DNA from: Gemmiger sp. An50
GTDB lineage: Bacteria > Bacillota > Clostridia > Oscillospirales > Ruminococcaceae
Direction: 5' to 3'
DNA: 64,000 nt
Assembly: GCF_002161595.1 (NCBI RefSeq)
Contig: NZ_NFID01000014.1
Coordinates: 1 to 64,000 of the forward strand
Part shown: positions 49,144 to 59,623 of the stretch, one piece after another
Position numbering within the stretch: the stretch's first letter is position 1
Layout of the letters: each line of letters opens with the position of its first letter
The notes under the pieces: model-generated
Seen by the model: the letters and a program-made list of their open reading frames with translations, nothing else
Databases searched by the model: none
Told to the model about the DNA's origin: nothing
Position numbers and translations under genes: made by a program

Positions 49144-51312
49144 TTACAGGGAGCCCTCGGGCTTCTCGCCCTGGTCCGGCTGCTCCGGCAGAGGCTCGGC
49201 GGTCTCAGCGGTCTCGGCAGGCTGGGCGGGCTCAGCAGGCTCTGCGGCCTGGGCAGGCTCCGCGGGCTGCACCGGCTCAGCGGGTGCTGCCGCCGGGGCG
49301 GGCTGCTCGGTCTCGGGCAGGGTGCCGCCCTCCATCAGGGTCTTGAACTCCTCGCCGGACAGCTTCTCCCGTTTGATCAGCTCGGCGGCCACCACATGCA
49401 GCTTATCCATGTTGTCGCTCAGGATGCGGCGAGCTCTCTCGTAGGCTTCGTCCACGATGTCGCGGATCTCGCTGTCGATCTCGGCGGCAATGGAATCGGA
49501 ATAGCCCTTGCCCTGGCTGAAATCACGGCCCAGGAAGGTCTCCTCCGGGTCGGAACCGTACACCACAGGGCCCAGCCGCTCGGAGAAGCCGTAGCGGGTG
49601 ACCATGCTGCGGGCGGTCTGGGTGGCGCGCTCCAGGTCGTTGGACGCGCCGGTGGAGATATCGTCCAGCACCAGGCTCTCGGCCACACGGCCGCCCAGCA
49701 GGCTCACAATGCGCTCCTGCATGGCGGTTTTGGTCACATAGCTGGCGTCCTTGTCGGGCAGGTACATGGTGTAGCCGCCCGCCTGGCCGCGGGGAATGAT
49801 GCTGATCTGATGCACCGGATCGTTGGTGGGGCAGAACCAGCTGGTGATGGCGTGGCCTGCCTCGTGGTACGCGGTGAGCTTTTTCTCCTTCTCGGTGACC
49901 ACACGGCTCTTCTTCTCGGGGCCGGCCACCACCTTGATGGAGGCTTCCTCGATCTCCTTTTCCGTGATGGCCTTCTTGCCCCGGCGGGCAGCCAGCAGGG
50001 CCGCCTCGTTCACCAGGTTTTCCAGGTCCGCACCGGCGAAACCGGCGGTGGACTGGGCGATGGTCTTCAGGTTCACATCGGGAGCCAGCGGCTTCTTGCG
50101 GGTGTGTACCTTCAGGATCTCCTCGCGGCCCTTCACGTCCGGCAGGCCCACATAGACCTGACGGTCGAACCGGCCGGGGCGCAGCAGCGCGTGATCCAGG
50201 ATGTCGGCCCGGTTGGTGGCCGCGATGACGATGACGCCCTCGTTTGCACCGAAGCCGTCCATCTCCACCAGCATCTGGTTCAAAGTCTGCTCGCGCTCGT
50301 CATGACCGCCGCCCAGACCGGTGCCGCGCTGGCGGCCCACCGCGTCGATCTCGTCGATGAAAATGATGCTGGGCGCGGTCTTCTTTGCCTTGTCGAACAG
50401 ATCGCGCACACGGGAGGCGCCCACGCCCACATACATCTCCACGAAATCGGAACCGGAGATGGAGTAGAAGGGCACGCCCGCCTCGCCTGCGCAGGCACGG
50501 GCCAGCAGGGTCTTACCGGTACCCGGAGGGCCCACCAGCAGCACGCCGTGAGGGATGCGGGCGCCCAGGCTGTTGAACTGGCCGGGGTTTTTGAGGAACT
50601 GCACGATCTCTTCCAGCTCGGCCTTTTCCTCATCCGCACCGGCCACATCTGCAAAGGTGGTCTTGCGCTTGTCGTCGTTCTGGTCCTTCACCTTGGCGCG
50701 GCCCACGTTCATGATGTTGCCGCCCTGGTTGCCCTTGAACATCACGTAGAAAATGAAGATCATGCTGCCCACCATGACCACCATCATCATGATGTCCCAG
50801 ATGGGCACGCTGCTCTTCACCGGGGTGTAGTCCTGATACATGGGGGCGTCCGGATGGGCCTCGTTGTAGGCCTGGACGTAGGGCTGCACCTCTTCGTAGA
50901 AAATGCTGAAATAGGGCACGCGGTATTCCACCTGCCAGATGCCCTCGCCGCTGGGCAGCCGGTCCACGGTCTCCTTGGCGCCGGTGGCGCTCTGGCTCTG
51001 GCTGCGGATCAGATCAAACATGCCGCCCTGGGTCAGCTGGCCGCGGGTGGCGGGCTGCTTGCCGGTATCCACCGCATTGGAGGGCAGCTCCACGTCGCCC
51101 TCCACCAGAGCCAGCTTAATGTCGCCGGTGTTCAGGTCCATTTCGAAACCGACCACCTGCTGGGACTGGAAGTAGCTGAGCACCCGGGAGTAGCTCATGG
51201 TGGTGGTGGAGGTGTTCATCAGGCTCCACAGATTCAGAGCCAACACGCTCAGCGCCAGCAGCACGACGATGATCATGCCGTTGAATTTTGGTTTACGCTG
51301 CAAAGACTTCAT
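49144..51312 (-). CDS. ftsH: ATP-dependent zinc metalloprotease FtsH
   Basis: A 722-residue membrane AAA protease. Two transmembrane helices ([20 protein letters not shown] near 9-28; [21 protein letters not shown] near 170-190, edges only) flank an outside domain. The AAA module has [28 protein letters not shown] and the second region of homology [20 protein letters not shown]. The protease has [10 protein letters not shown] (zinc HExxH) with the third ligand in the later acidic region. A 60-residue tail of Pro/Ala/Glu repeats ([15 protein letters not shown]) is unusual. It degrades unassembled membrane and regulatory proteins. It follows hpt, as in many Firmicutes. Confidence 0.96.
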   Translation of the reverse strand: MKSLQRKPKFNGMIIVVLLALSVLALNLWSLMNTSTTTMSYSRVLSYFQSQQVVGFEMDLNTGDIKLALVEGDVELPSNAVDTGKQPATRGQLTQGGMFDLIRSQSQSATGAKETVDRLPSGEGIWQVEYRVPYFSIFYEEVQPYVQAYNEAHPDAPMYQDYTPVKSSVPIWDIMMMVVMVGSMIFIFYVMFKGNQGGNIMNVGRAKVKDQNDDKRKTTFADVAGADEEKAELEEIVQFLKNPGQFNSLGARIPHGVLLVGPPGTGKTLLARACAGEAGVPFYSISGSDFVEMYVGVGASRVRDLFDKAKKTAPSIIFIDEIDAVGRQRGTGLGGGHDEREQTLNQMLVEMDGFGANEGVIVIAATNRADILDHALLRPGRFDRQVYVGLPDVKGREEILKVHTRKKPLAPDVNLKTIAQSTAGFAGADLENLVNEAALLAARRGKKAITEKEIEEASIKVVAGPEKKSRVVTEKEKKLTAYHEAGHAITSWFCPTNDPVHQISIIPRGQAGGYTMYLPDKDASYVTKTAMQERIVSLLGGRVAESLVLDDISTGASNDLERATQTARSMVTRYGFSERLGPVVYGSDPEETFLGRDFSQGKGYSDSIAAEIDSEIRDIVDEAYERARRILSDNMDKLHVVAAELIKREKLSGEEFKTLMEGGTLPETEQPAPAAAPAEPVQPAEPAQAAEPAEPAQPAETAETAEPLPEQPDQGEKPEGSL

Positions 51313-51374
51313 CTCCTATTCCGCACGGGAGCCCGGCCGCGTTTCGGCCGTTGCTTCGCGCCCCCGTGCGCATG

Positions 51375-51920
51375 TTATTTGGTGTACACTTCGGGCTTGA
51401 GAATGCCCACATAGGGCAGGTTGCGGTACTTTTCGTCGTAGTCCAGGCCATAGCCCACCACGAACTCGTCCGGCACCTCACAGCCCACATAGTCCGCCTG
51501 CAGGTCAACCTTGCGGCGGCTGGGCTTATCCAGCAGGGTGGCAATGCGGATGCTGGCGGGGTTGCGGCCCTGCAGCAGGCCCTTCAAATAGCTCAGGGTC
51601 ATGCCGGAGTCCAGAATGTCCTCCACGATCAGGATGTCCTTGCCGGACAGGTCCTGATCCAGGTCCTTCACGATCTTCACCACGCCGCTGGTCTTCACGC
51701 CGCTGCCGTAAGAGGAAACGACCATGAAGTCGATGGCGCAGGGCAGATCGATGCAGCGCATCAGGTCGGCCAGGCAGACCACCGCGCCCTTCAGCACGGT
51801 GACCAGCAGCAGGTTCTTGCCCTGGTAGTCCTTGGTGATCTGGGCACCCATCTCGGCGCACTTGGCTTTCAGCTGCTCTTCGGTGAGTAATACCTGCAGG
51901 ATATCGTTGCTCTGACTCAT
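51375..51920 (-). CDS. hpt: Hypoxanthine phosphoribosyltransferase
   Basis: A 181-residue type I phosphoribosyltransferase that salvages hypoxanthine (and guanine) to IMP/GMP with PRPP. The PRPP loop is [17 protein letters not shown] (about 98-114), preceded by [15 protein letters not shown] and with [11 protein letters not shown] near residue 45; the purine-binding end [22 protein letters not shown] is typical. Starts seven bases after the tilS stop, and ftsH follows, the tilS-hpt-ftsH order conserved in Firmicutes. Confidence 0.96.
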   Translation of the reverse strand: MSQSNDILQVLLTEEQLKAKCAEMGAQITKDYQGKNLLLVTVLKGAVVCLADLMRCIDLPCAIDFMVVSSYGSGVKTSGVVKIVKDLDQDLSGKDILIVEDILDSGMTLSYLKGLLQGRNPASIRIATLLDKPSRRKVDLQADYVGCEVPDEFVVGYGLDYDEKYRNLPYVGILKPEVYTK

Positions 51921-51927
51921 TGTTAAT

Positions 51928-53313
51928 TCACTGCTCCTTGTCGCTTGGTTCCAGCGGGCGGATCACCAGGATACGGCTGGTGGCGCTTGTGGGGGCAAAC
52001 CCCTGGGCCACGCCACCGCCCCACAGCCAGACCACCTGACTGCCCTGGGCCAGAAGGGGCGCCAGCGCACGCTGTGCACCGGGAATTCCCGCCTCGTTGA
52101 AGTATTTTTTCAGGCTCTTGCTACCGCTGCGCCCCTCCGGCTGGAACCGGTCGCCCGGCTGGCGGGTACGCAGAGACAAACTACTCCTTATTCTATCATA
52201 ATCCACACAATTGTTTAAGCCCTTTTTCCGGCCCCCGGCAAATTTTTTGATTTGTTCACATTCTTCGCCTTCCGCCAGCTCCAGCCGCAGCCGGTAGCCG
52301 CCGGGCAGCCGGTATTCCCCCGGCTCGGCAGGCTGTGGCGGAGCGGGCTGCTCTTCGGTGCTCTGCGCCCAGCGCAGCACCCCGGCGCACCGCTCGATGC
52401 GCACGCCGCCCGCCAGCTGAGCCGCACGGCTGCTCCCCGCGATCAGCGCCTCCAGCTTGGGCAGGTCCGCCTGGCGCAGGGTTGTTTTTTCCTCCACCAG
52501 GCAGCGCAGCGCCTCGGCCCGGAGCACCGGGTCCGCCTTTTGCAGCACTGCCGTGCTCCAGCCGTCCCCGCAGCGGGCCGTTTGCAGCAAGTGTTCCCCC
52601 TGGCGGCGAAAATATTGCAGCCAGCCCTGGGCCCGGCGGCAATATTCCCCCAGCGCTCGCTGGGCCTCCGGGTTGATCTGCTCCAGCTGGGGCAGCACCT
52701 GATTGCGCAGCCGGTTGCGGGCGTATGCATCGCTGGCGTTTGTCTCGTCCAGCACAAAGGGGGTGCCGGTGGCCCGGCAATAGTCCTCGGTGGCCTGGCG
52801 GGGCAATTCAAGCAATGGCCGGATGAACGGCCCCCGCACCGGCGGGATGCCCGCTGCGCCCGCCAGCCCGGTACCCCGGGCAAGCCGGAACAACAGCGTT
52901 TCCGCCTGGTCCGTGAGGGTGTGGGCGGTGGCGATCTTCACCGCCGGGTCTTGTTTCGTCAGCTGTTCAAAGAAATCATAGCGCAGCCGCCTTGCCCATT
53001 CCTCACTGCGCCGCTCGCTCTGCCGCCCGGCCCGGTGGCAGTGGAGCACCACGCCTTCTTTTGCGCAGAATTCCGCCACAAAGGCCTCGTCCGCGTCCGC
53101 CGCGTCCCGCAGGCCGTGGTTCACATGGGCCGCCTCCAGCGTGATGCCCAGCTCCCGGCCCCGACGCAGGAAAAAGCGCAGAAGTGCCATGGAATCCGCC
53201 CCGCCGGACACCGCCGCGATCACTCGGTCACCGGGCTGCAGCAGGTTCAGACTGTGGATGCTCCCCAGCACCTGCTCCTCAAAGGCCTGCGGCTGCCTGC
53301 ACTCATCCCGCAT
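51928..53313 (-). CDS. tilS: tRNA(Ile)-lysidine synthetase TilS
   Basis: A 461-residue ATP pyrophosphatase that attaches lysine to C34 of the minor tRNA-Ile (CAU) so it reads AUA. The PP-loop is [17 protein letters not shown] (about 33-49). The following [19 protein letters not shown] matches the TilS H-x-x-x-D-x-x-E-T motif, and [20 protein letters not shown] is typical. The C-terminal domains show [13 protein letters not shown]. The start overlaps the end of dnaB by 11 bases, so translation is coupled. Confidence 0.94.
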   Translation of the reverse strand: MRDECRQPQAFEEQVLGSIHSLNLLQPGDRVIAAVSGGADSMALLRFFLRRGRELGITLEAAHVNHGLRDAADADEAFVAEFCAKEGVVLHCHRAGRQSERRSEEWARRLRYDFFEQLTKQDPAVKIATAHTLTDQAETLLFRLARGTGLAGAAGIPPVRGPFIRPLLELPRQATEDYCRATGTPFVLDETNASDAYARNRLRNQVLPQLEQINPEAQRALGEYCRRAQGWLQYFRRQGEHLLQTARCGDGWSTAVLQKADPVLRAEALRCLVEEKTTLRQADLPKLEALIAGSSRAAQLAGGVRIERCAGVLRWAQSTEEQPAPPQPAEPGEYRLPGGYRLRLELAEGEECEQIKKFAGGRKKGLNNCVDYDRIRSSLSLRTRQPGDRFQPEGRSGSKSLKKYFNEAGIPGAQRALAPLLAQGSQVVWLWGGGVAQGFAPTSATSRILVIRPLEPSDKEQ

Positions 53314-54700
53314 GGTTGTAGTCCACGTTCACGAAGCGGGTATGCGCGCCGTCCCAGCCCAGGTCCACCTTGCCGGTCTCGCCGTGACGGTTCTTGGCGA
53401 TGATGCACTCGGCGGTGCTGGAATCGCTCTCCTCCAGGCTCTCGCCGCTCATGGAGGTGTAGTAGCCCTCGCGGTACAAAAACAGCACAATGTCGGCGTC
53501 CTGCTCGATGGAACCGGAGTCACGCAGGTCGGACAGCTGGGGTCGGTGGTCGGACCGGCCGCTGCTCTTTTCCGCCGCACGGGACAGCTGGGACAGGGCG
53601 ATGACCGGCACGTTCAGCTCCTTGGCCATGATTTTCAGGTTTCGGGTGATATCACTGATTTCCTGCACCCGGTTCTCGGTGCGCTTGCCGCTGGTCATCA
53701 GCTGTAAGTAGTCGATAACCACCAGCCCGATGGGGGTCTTCTCCGGGTCCTGGTTGATCTTGCGGATCTTGGCCTTCACCTCGGGGATGGTGATGCCGGA
53801 GGTGTCGTCCATGAAGATAGGTACATCGTGCAGCACGTCCATGGCGTGGGCCAGGTCGTCCCAGTCGTTGCCGCTCAGCGCGCCGGAACGGAAGGAGTGG
53901 CTGTCCACACCGGCCTCAGCCGAGAGGATACGGTTGGTCAGCTGCTCCTTACTCATTTCCAGACTGAAGATGGCCACCGGAATGTGGCTCTTTTTTGCCA
54001 CGTTGGTGGCGATGTTCAGCGCAAAGCTGGTCTTGCCCATACCGGGGCGGGCGGCCAGGATGATCAGGTCGGACCGACCCAGACCGGTGAGGATGGAATC
54101 CAGATAGGTAAAGCCGGTGGGGATACCGGCATATTTGTCCTTGTTGGGGCCCGCGATCTTCTGCAGGGTGGCCATGGTCTCCAGAAACGCGTCGGACAGC
54201 TTGGTCAGCTCCTCCCGCTTCTGGTTGGAGCGGATGTCGGTCAGGCGCTGCTCCACGCTCTCCAGCAGCATATCCGCGTCCGGCTGGGCGCTGGACTGCT
54301 TGAGGATGTTCTGGGCCAGCTGCATCACCTGGCGGGTGAGGTACTTCTCCTCCACGATGCGGGCGTAGGCGGAGAAGTTGCTGATGGAGGGCACCACCTC
54401 GCCCAGGCGAGCAATGTAGACCTTGGCGGCCTCCATGCTCTCGAACACGCCGGTGGAAGCCACCGCGTCGATCAGGGTCACCGCGTCCAGCTGCTCGGTG
54501 CCGGAATACAGCTCCACCATCTGGCTGAAGATCTCGGCGTTCTGGCGGGAGTAGAACATCTCCGGCTTGAGGGTATTGATCAGCGCGGGCATTACCCGCT
54601 CGCTGTCCAGCAGAGCGGCGCCCAGCACCGACTGCTCCGCTTCCATATTATACGGCTCGGCCAGATTCATGCTGTCCAGCTCAAAATTTGTATCCTGCAT
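53303..54700 (-). CDS. dnaB: Replicative DNA helicase DnaB
   Basis: A 465-residue hexameric helicase. N-terminal domain: PYNMEAEQSVLGAALLD. RecA-like motor: LGRSDLIILAARPGMGKTSFALN (Walker A, about 205-220), VVIDYLQLM (Walker B), DLRDSGSIEQDADIVLFLYREGYY and IIAKNRHGETGKV (arginine finger region). Corresponds to Bacillus DnaC. Follows rplI as in many bacteria. No intein or insertion. Confidence 0.97.
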   Translation of the reverse strand: MQDTNFELDSMNLAEPYNMEAEQSVLGAALLDSERVMPALINTLKPEMFYSRQNAEIFSQMVELYSGTEQLDAVTLIDAVASTGVFESMEAAKVYIARLGEVVPSISNFSAYARIVEEKYLTRQVMQLAQNILKQSSAQPDADMLLESVEQRLTDIRSNQKREELTKLSDAFLETMATLQKIAGPNKDKYAGIPTGFTYLDSILTGLGRSDLIILAARPGMGKTSFALNIATNVAKKSHIPVAIFSLEMSKEQLTNRILSAEAGVDSHSFRSGALSGNDWDDLAHAMDVLHDVPIFMDDTSGITIPEVKAKIRKINQDPEKTPIGLVVIDYLQLMTSGKRTENRVQEISDITRNLKIMAKELNVPVIALSQLSRAAEKSSGRSDHRPQLSDLRDSGSIEQDADIVLFLYREGYYTSMSGESLEESDSSTAECIIAKNRHGETGKVDLGWDGAHTRFVNVDYNHAG

Positions 54701-54721
54701 CAGGCATCGTTCCCTTTCGCT

Positions 54722-54850
54722 ACGGTTGGTTTTTCGGGCAGGCTTTTGCCGGTTTGGGCCGCGGCCTGCCTTTCAGCAAGCAGCGCCCAGCGGGCGCGGC
54801 CTTCGGGGCCATTCTTCCCCATGGCCGCCCCACTGGGCGCAGCAGTTCCG
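54722..54850 (-). other. Two hairpins between rplI and dnaB
   Basis: On the minus strand GCGCCCAGTGGGGCGGCC pairs with GGCCGCGCCCGCTGGGCGC across about 20 bases, and GGCAGGC pairs with GCCTGCC further on, just before the dnaB leader. Neither has a strong T run except AAAAACC after the second, so they may attenuate or stabilise the mRNA. Confidence 0.4.
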
Positions 54851-54855
54851 CTTTT

Positions 54856-55299
54856 TTACTGCTCCTCGACCTTCACCTTAAAGGTGCTGGTCACGCCGGG
54901 GTGCAGCTTCACGGTGGCGTTGGTGGTGCCGAACTCCTTGATGTCCCGCTCCAGCTCCACCTTGCGCTTGTCGATCTCGGTGCCCACCATCTGGCTCAGG
55001 TGCTGGGCCACCTCCTTGGAGGTGATCTTGCCGAACAGACGACCGCCGTTGCCCTTGCTCTTGATCAGAACGGTCTTGTCCTTGATGGTGGCGGCCAGCT
55101 GCTGGGCAGCGGCCAGAGCCTCGGCAGCGTGATGCTCCTTGGCCTCGTTCTTGGTGCGCACCAGGTTCAGTGCGGTGGCGTCCGCCTCGGCGGCCAGGCC
55201 GCGGGGGAACAGGAAGTTGCGGGCGTAGCCGTCCGACACTTCGTGGATCTCGTCCTTTTTGCCGATGTTCTTCACATCCTGCTTCAGAATAACCTTCAT
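54856..55299 (-). CDS. rplI: 50S ribosomal protein L9
   Basis: A 147-residue protein of the large subunit. The N-terminal RNA-binding domain reads [36 protein letters not shown], with the long central helix ([25 protein letters not shown]) and the C-terminal domain ([18 protein letters not shown]). Full length. Position between gdpP and dnaB is the standard Firmicute order. Confidence 0.97.
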   Translation of the reverse strand: MKVILKQDVKNIGKKDEIHEVSDGYARNFLFPRGLAAEADATALNLVRTKNEAKEHHAAEALAAAQQLAATIKDKTVLIKSKGNGGRLFGKITSKEVAQHLSQMVGTEIDKRKVELERDIKEFGTTNATVKLHPGVTSTFKVKVEEQ

Positions 55300-55371
55300 T
55301 GGTATCTCTCTCCTTATGTGCGCGGCATTGGTTGGACCGCCGCGTATTTTGGCCGGCCGCGGGGGCCGGGT

Positions 55372-57357
55372 TTATCGTTTTTTGCCGGAGCGGGCTTCTT
55401 CCTCGGCCTGCTCCTGCCGGTAGCGGGCAATGGCCTGGCGGATGCGCTTTTCCGCTTCGTCGATGGTGGTATCCTTCATCTGAGCGCCCGCCATGGTCAG
55501 ATGACCGCCGCCGCCCAGCTGCTCCATAATGACCTGCACGTTCACGGCGCCCATGCTGCGGGCCGAGATGTTCACCCCGCTGCCCTGCTGCACCGCCACG
55601 AAGCTTGCTCCCACCCCCTGGATGGTGAGCAGGTCGTTGGCCGCCTGGGGCACCGCCACCGCCATATCCGGCGGCAGCTCGCCGGAGACCGACACCGCAC
55701 AGCCCATATAAATATCGGCGTTTTCCACCAGATTGGACTTGGCGGTGTATTCCTGCAAGCTGGAATTGAACAGCAGCTTCACCCGCTCGGTCATGGCGCC
55801 CATGCGGCGCAGGTAGGCCGCCGCCTCAAAGGTGCGCACGCCGGTGTGGATGCCGAAGTTGCGGGTGTCCAGCATGATGCCGGCCAGCAACGCCTCCGCC
55901 TCCAGGGAGGTGGGGCGGAACTGCTGCCCCTCCACATACTGCAGCAGCTCGCTCACCAGCTCGCAGGTGGAGGAGGCATAGGGCTCGTGGAAGAACAGCA
56001 CCGCGTTGTCGATATGGCCCACCGCCTTGCGGTGATGGTCGATCACCGCCACCTGGCGGCATTTGCGGTAAATATCGCCGCTTTCCAACAGGCCCTTGAT
56101 GTGGGTATCCACCACCAGCAGCAGGGTGTTGTCGGTCATGCCGTCCAGCGCAACCTCCGGCGAGATGAAGTCCTCGCCCAGGCCCGCGGCCTCGAACTCC
56201 TGCAAAACGCTCTGGGCCAGCGTGGCCTCCCGCCGCACCACAATGGCGGCGGGGGCGTCCAGCCCTTTGCAGATGCGCAGCACGCCGATGGCCGCGCCCA
56301 CGCAGTCCAGATCGCTCATCCGGTGGCCCATGATGAGCACGCTGTCCGCCTGGCGGATCAGGTCGCACAAAGCCTTGGCCACGATGCGGCTCTTGACCCG
56401 GCTGCGCTTTTCCACGCTGCGGGACACGCCGCCGTAGAAGGCGAAGCCCTCGGGGGTCTTCACCGCCGCCTGGTCGCCGCCACGGCCCAGGGCCATGTCC
56501 AGCGACTGGCGGGCCATCTCCTCGCACTGGCGCAGGGTATCGCCGCCCCGGCCCACGCCGATGGACAGCGTCACGTTCACCTCGCCCTCCAGGGCGCGGA
56601 TCTTGTCCAGCACATCGAATTTTGCCGCCACCATTTCCTTCATGTGGCGTTCCTCCACCACCGCTATGTAGCGGGCGTTGCTCACCCGCTGCAAAAAGCC
56701 GGTGGTGCGGCCGATATAGGTTTCCAGCACCCGGTTGATGCCTTCCAGCACCCGGGCCTTTTCCGAGTCCTTCAGCTCGGCCAGCTGCTCGGCGTAGGCG
56801 TCGATCTCGATGATCATATACGCCGGGCGGGTGGCGTCGTATTCCGCCGCCCGCTGGCGCAGGTCGGTCTCGTCCACCAGGTAAAGCACGGTGAGCGCTT
56901 CCCTCCCAGCGGTGGCCGACGCAAAAATATTATATTTGCGGCCCTCGTGCTCCAGCACCTGGCCCGCAGGCTCGCCGCACTGGTGCAGGTCCAGCCCGCA
57001 GAGCACCTTGCCCACCGGAGCAAGCAGCCGGTCCTCGTCCGCCAGGATACGCTGACGGAATGGGGTGTTGTACCACACCAGGGTCTTGCCGCTGAGCAGC
57101 GCCACCGGCAATGCCAGCGCGCCCAGGCTCAGCTGGGCCTGGCTGTTTTCAAAGCTCTCGCACTGCAGCACCCGGGCAAGTCCCCGGCGCATCCGCCGTG
57201 CCAGCAGCAGCACCGCCAGCGCCACCAGAGCCACCAGAGGAATCAGCACCCAGAGCAGCCGCGGCTTCATCAGGCCCACCAGAGCGGCCAGCAACGCACA
57301 CAACACCACCAGCCCGCCGGCGAAGACCTCCAGTGTGAAACGGGGTTTCAGATCCAT
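55372..57357 (-). CDS. gdpP: Cyclic-di-AMP phosphodiesterase GdpP
   Basis: A 661-residue membrane enzyme that hydrolyses c-di-AMP. Two N-terminal transmembrane helices (about 8-58) are followed by a PAS-like domain, a degenerate GGDEF domain (LSIGVGRGGDTLRQCEEMA in place of GGDEF) and the DHH/DHHA1 phosphodiesterase: MGHRMSDLDCVGAAIGVL (DxD), VVDTHIKG, VAVIDHHR and GGGGHLTMAGAQ near the end. It controls the osmotic and cell-wall signal c-di-AMP. In the leftward unit rnj-gdpP-rplI-dnaB. Start ATG 57357 with AAAGGAGGCTGTTGGGCC. Confidence 0.94.
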   Translation of the reverse strand: MDLKPRFTLEVFAGGLVVLCALLAALVGLMKPRLLWVLIPLVALVALAVLLLARRMRRGLARVLQCESFENSQAQLSLGALALPVALLSGKTLVWYNTPFRQRILADEDRLLAPVGKVLCGLDLHQCGEPAGQVLEHEGRKYNIFASATAGREALTVLYLVDETDLRQRAAEYDATRPAYMIIEIDAYAEQLAELKDSEKARVLEGINRVLETYIGRTTGFLQRVSNARYIAVVEERHMKEMVAAKFDVLDKIRALEGEVNVTLSIGVGRGGDTLRQCEEMARQSLDMALGRGGDQAAVKTPEGFAFYGGVSRSVEKRSRVKSRIVAKALCDLIRQADSVLIMGHRMSDLDCVGAAIGVLRICKGLDAPAAIVVRREATLAQSVLQEFEAAGLGEDFISPEVALDGMTDNTLLLVVDTHIKGLLESGDIYRKCRQVAVIDHHRKAVGHIDNAVLFFHEPYASSTCELVSELLQYVEGQQFRPTSLEAEALLAGIMLDTRNFGIHTGVRTFEAAAYLRRMGAMTERVKLLFNSSLQEYTAKSNLVENADIYMGCAVSVSGELPPDMAVAVPQAANDLLTIQGVGASFVAVQQGSGVNISARSMGAVNVQVIMEQLGGGGHLTMAGAQMKDTTIDEAEKRIRQAIARYRQEQAEEEARSGKKR

Positions 57358-57385
57358 GGCCCAACAGCCTCCTTTGCGTTTGGGG

Positions 57386-59218
57386 TCAGACCTCCATGAG
57401 GATGGGCAGGATCATGGGGCTGCGCTTGGTCTTGCGGTAGATGTAGGAGGACAGCACTTCCCGCACGCGGGTCTTCACGCTGTTCCAGTCCCGCACATTC
57501 TCGGCGGCGCACTTCTCGAAGCACTGGGTCACCAGACGGCGTGCCTCATCCATCAGCTGCTCGCTCTCACGCACATACACAAAGCCGCGGGAGACCAGGT
57601 CCGGCCCGGCCATGACCTGGCCGGTGCGGGAATTCACGGTAGCCACCACGATGACCAGACCGTCCTCGGACAGATGACGGCGGTCCCGCAGGACCACGTT
57701 GCCCACGTCGCCCACGCCCAGGCCGTCCACCATCACGGCGCCCGCAGGCACCGGCTCGCCGGTGGAAAGACCGTCGGCCGAGAGGATGATGTCCTGGCCG
57801 ATCTCGGCGATGTGGATGTTCTTCGGGGGGATTCCCAGCTTTTCGGCGGTGATGGCATGCTTTTTCAGCTGCTTGTACTCGCCGTGCACCGGCAGGAAGT
57901 ACTTGGGCGCTGCCAGCGTGAGCACCAGCTTCTGCTCCTCCTGGCAGGCGTGGCCGGACACATGCACATCGTACATGGATTCATAAATCACCTCCGCGCC
58001 CAGCAGCAGCAGACCGTTCACCACCTTGGTGACCATCTTTTCATTGCCGGGGATGGGGGTGGCGGAGATGATGATGAAGTCGCCGGGGCCCACCCGCACG
58101 TTGCGGTGGCTGGCGCTGGCCATGCGGGACAAGGCGCTCAGCGGCTCGCCCTGGCTGCCGGTGGTGATCAGCACGATCTGCTCCGGCGGATATTTGTTGA
58201 TCTGCTCCAGGTCGATGAGCACGCCCTCCGGGGCATGCAGGTAGCCCAGCTCCAGGGCCATCTGGGTGTTGTTGGCCATGCTCCGGCCGGACACCGCCAC
58301 CTTACGGCCGTTTTCCACCGCCAGATCGATGATCTGCTGCACCCGGTAGATATTGGAGGCGAAGGTGGCAATGATGATGCGCTGTTTGTCCGCCCGGCGG
58401 AACAGGTTGGCGAAGCTGTCGGCCACCTTGTGCTCGGTGGCGGTGAAGCCCGGCCGCTCGGCGTTGGTGGAATCGCTCAGCAGGGCCAGCACGCCCTTCT
58501 TGCCGTATTCCGCAATGGTCACCAGGTCGGTGGGCCCGGCAGACAGCGGGGTGTAGTCGATCTTGAAGTCGCCGGTCTGGATGATCACGCCCGCGGGGCA
58601 GTCGATGGCCAGGGCCACTGCGTCCGGGATGGAGTGGTTCACATGGATGGGCTCGATGGTGAAGCAGCCCAGCTTGAACTTGTGGCGGGGATGGATCTCC
58701 ACCAGCTTGGTGCGGCCCAGCAGATTGTGCTCTTCCAGCTTGTTCTTGATCAGGCCGATGGTCAGCTTGGTGGCGTAGATGGGCAGGTTCACCTGCTTGA
58801 GCAGGTAGGGCAGCGCGCCGATGTGGTCCTCGTGGCCGTGGGTGATGACCACGCCCTTGATCTTATCCTTGTTCTGCACCACATAGGTAAAGTCCGGGAT
58901 GACCAGGTCGATGCCGAACATGTCGCTGTCCGGGAAGACCAGGCCGCAGTCCACGATCATCATATCGCCCTGGCATTCATACAGGGTGATGTTCTTGCCC
59001 ACTTCGCCCAGACCTCCCAGGGGGATGATGTGCACCGGCACAGCCTCTTCCTGCTTGGCGTGGTTCTTGGCAGCAGGCTTGCGGCTTCGGGAATAGAAGG
59101 GGCGGCGGCGCTGGGCAGGCTGCTGCGCACCCGCGTTCTCGGCCTTGGGCGCGGCCGGCTTATGGGCAGCGCGCGGTTTTTTGGGTTCTTTTTCCTTTGC
59201 AGTTTTCTGTTGAGTCAT
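57386..59218 (-). CDS. rnj: Ribonuclease J
   Basis: A 610-residue beta-CASP metallo-beta-lactamase nuclease with endonuclease and 5'-3' exonuclease activity, central to mRNA decay. A long basic, Ala/Lys/Pro-rich N-terminal extension (residues 1-62, MTQQKTAKEKEPKKPRA...) is not part of the usual enzyme. The core begins VHIIPLGGLGEVGKNITLYE, with VITHGHEDHIGALPYLL (metal ligands), VHVNHSIPD-like HVNHSIPDAVALAI, QTGDFKIDY and ESMYDVHVSGHACQEE. Start ATG 59218 with CGGAGGAGATCT. It heads the gdpP-rplI-dnaB run and has a leader of about 220 nt. Confidence 0.95.
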   Translation of the reverse strand: MTQQKTAKEKEPKKPRAAHKPAAPKAENAGAQQPAQRRRPFYSRSRKPAAKNHAKQEEAVPVHIIPLGGLGEVGKNITLYECQGDMMIVDCGLVFPDSDMFGIDLVIPDFTYVVQNKDKIKGVVITHGHEDHIGALPYLLKQVNLPIYATKLTIGLIKNKLEEHNLLGRTKLVEIHPRHKFKLGCFTIEPIHVNHSIPDAVALAIDCPAGVIIQTGDFKIDYTPLSAGPTDLVTIAEYGKKGVLALLSDSTNAERPGFTATEHKVADSFANLFRRADKQRIIIATFASNIYRVQQIIDLAVENGRKVAVSGRSMANNTQMALELGYLHAPEGVLIDLEQINKYPPEQIVLITTGSQGEPLSALSRMASASHRNVRVGPGDFIIISATPIPGNEKMVTKVVNGLLLLGAEVIYESMYDVHVSGHACQEEQKLVLTLAAPKYFLPVHGEYKQLKKHAITAEKLGIPPKNIHIAEIGQDIILSADGLSTGEPVPAGAVMVDGLGVGDVGNVVLRDRRHLSEDGLVIVVATVNSRTGQVMAGPDLVSRGFVYVRESEQLMDEARRLVTQCFEKCAAENVRDWNSVKTRVREVLSSYIYRKTKRSPMILPILMEV

Positions 59219-59438
59219 AGATCTCCTCCGTAAAATTGCGTACGCCGGAAAAGCCCGTTTTCCTTTCCGATGCAAAAACGGCCGGGCGCACGATGGTTCA
59301 GTTTGTAAATGCTTGTGGTGTTGGGCACGACGGGTCCATTTGTTCAATGCGACCGGGCCCCGGACGGATCACGCACACAGAGCGGCGGCAACGGGCCGCT
59401 GCTCGGCCAAGGCTGGCAAACTTCTCCAACCTAAAGTT
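59219..59438 (-). promoter_or_regulatory. Long 5' leader of rnj
   Basis: From the promoter to the start codon there are about 220 untranslated bases with several possible stems (for example GCAGCGGCCCGTTGCC and the GCGCCCGGCCGTTTTT segment). No known riboswitch is recognised. A role in self-regulation by RNase J is possible. Confidence 0.4.
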
Positions 59439-59444
59439 AGTTTT

Positions 59445-59474
59445 ATTATACCCTCTTTGTATGCTTTCTGTCAA
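59445..59474 (-). promoter_or_regulatory. Promoter of rnj
   Basis: Minus-strand TTGACA (59469-59474) and TATAAT (59445-59450), 18-base spacer. Confidence 0.75.
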
Positions 59475-59623
59475 CAAAGCGGGGTGGGCGGGGTAAAATA
59501 ATCCGGGTGGGGCTTTTTCCAAGGCAATCCCGCACAATTCCAGGCGGCAAAGCACGCCCCAGGCAGCCGCCGTGAATTGTGTGGTGTTGCCCCAAGTATG
59601 GGCAGGGTCCGGCCCGCTTACAC

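Noticed and set aside
47827-51414. Plus-strand frame of about 1,200 codons
   Set aside because: Antisense to ftsH and the zinc-ribbon gene; no RBS or domain.
54688-57399. Plus-strand frame of about 900 codons
   Set aside because: Antisense to rplI and gdpP; composition-driven shadow.
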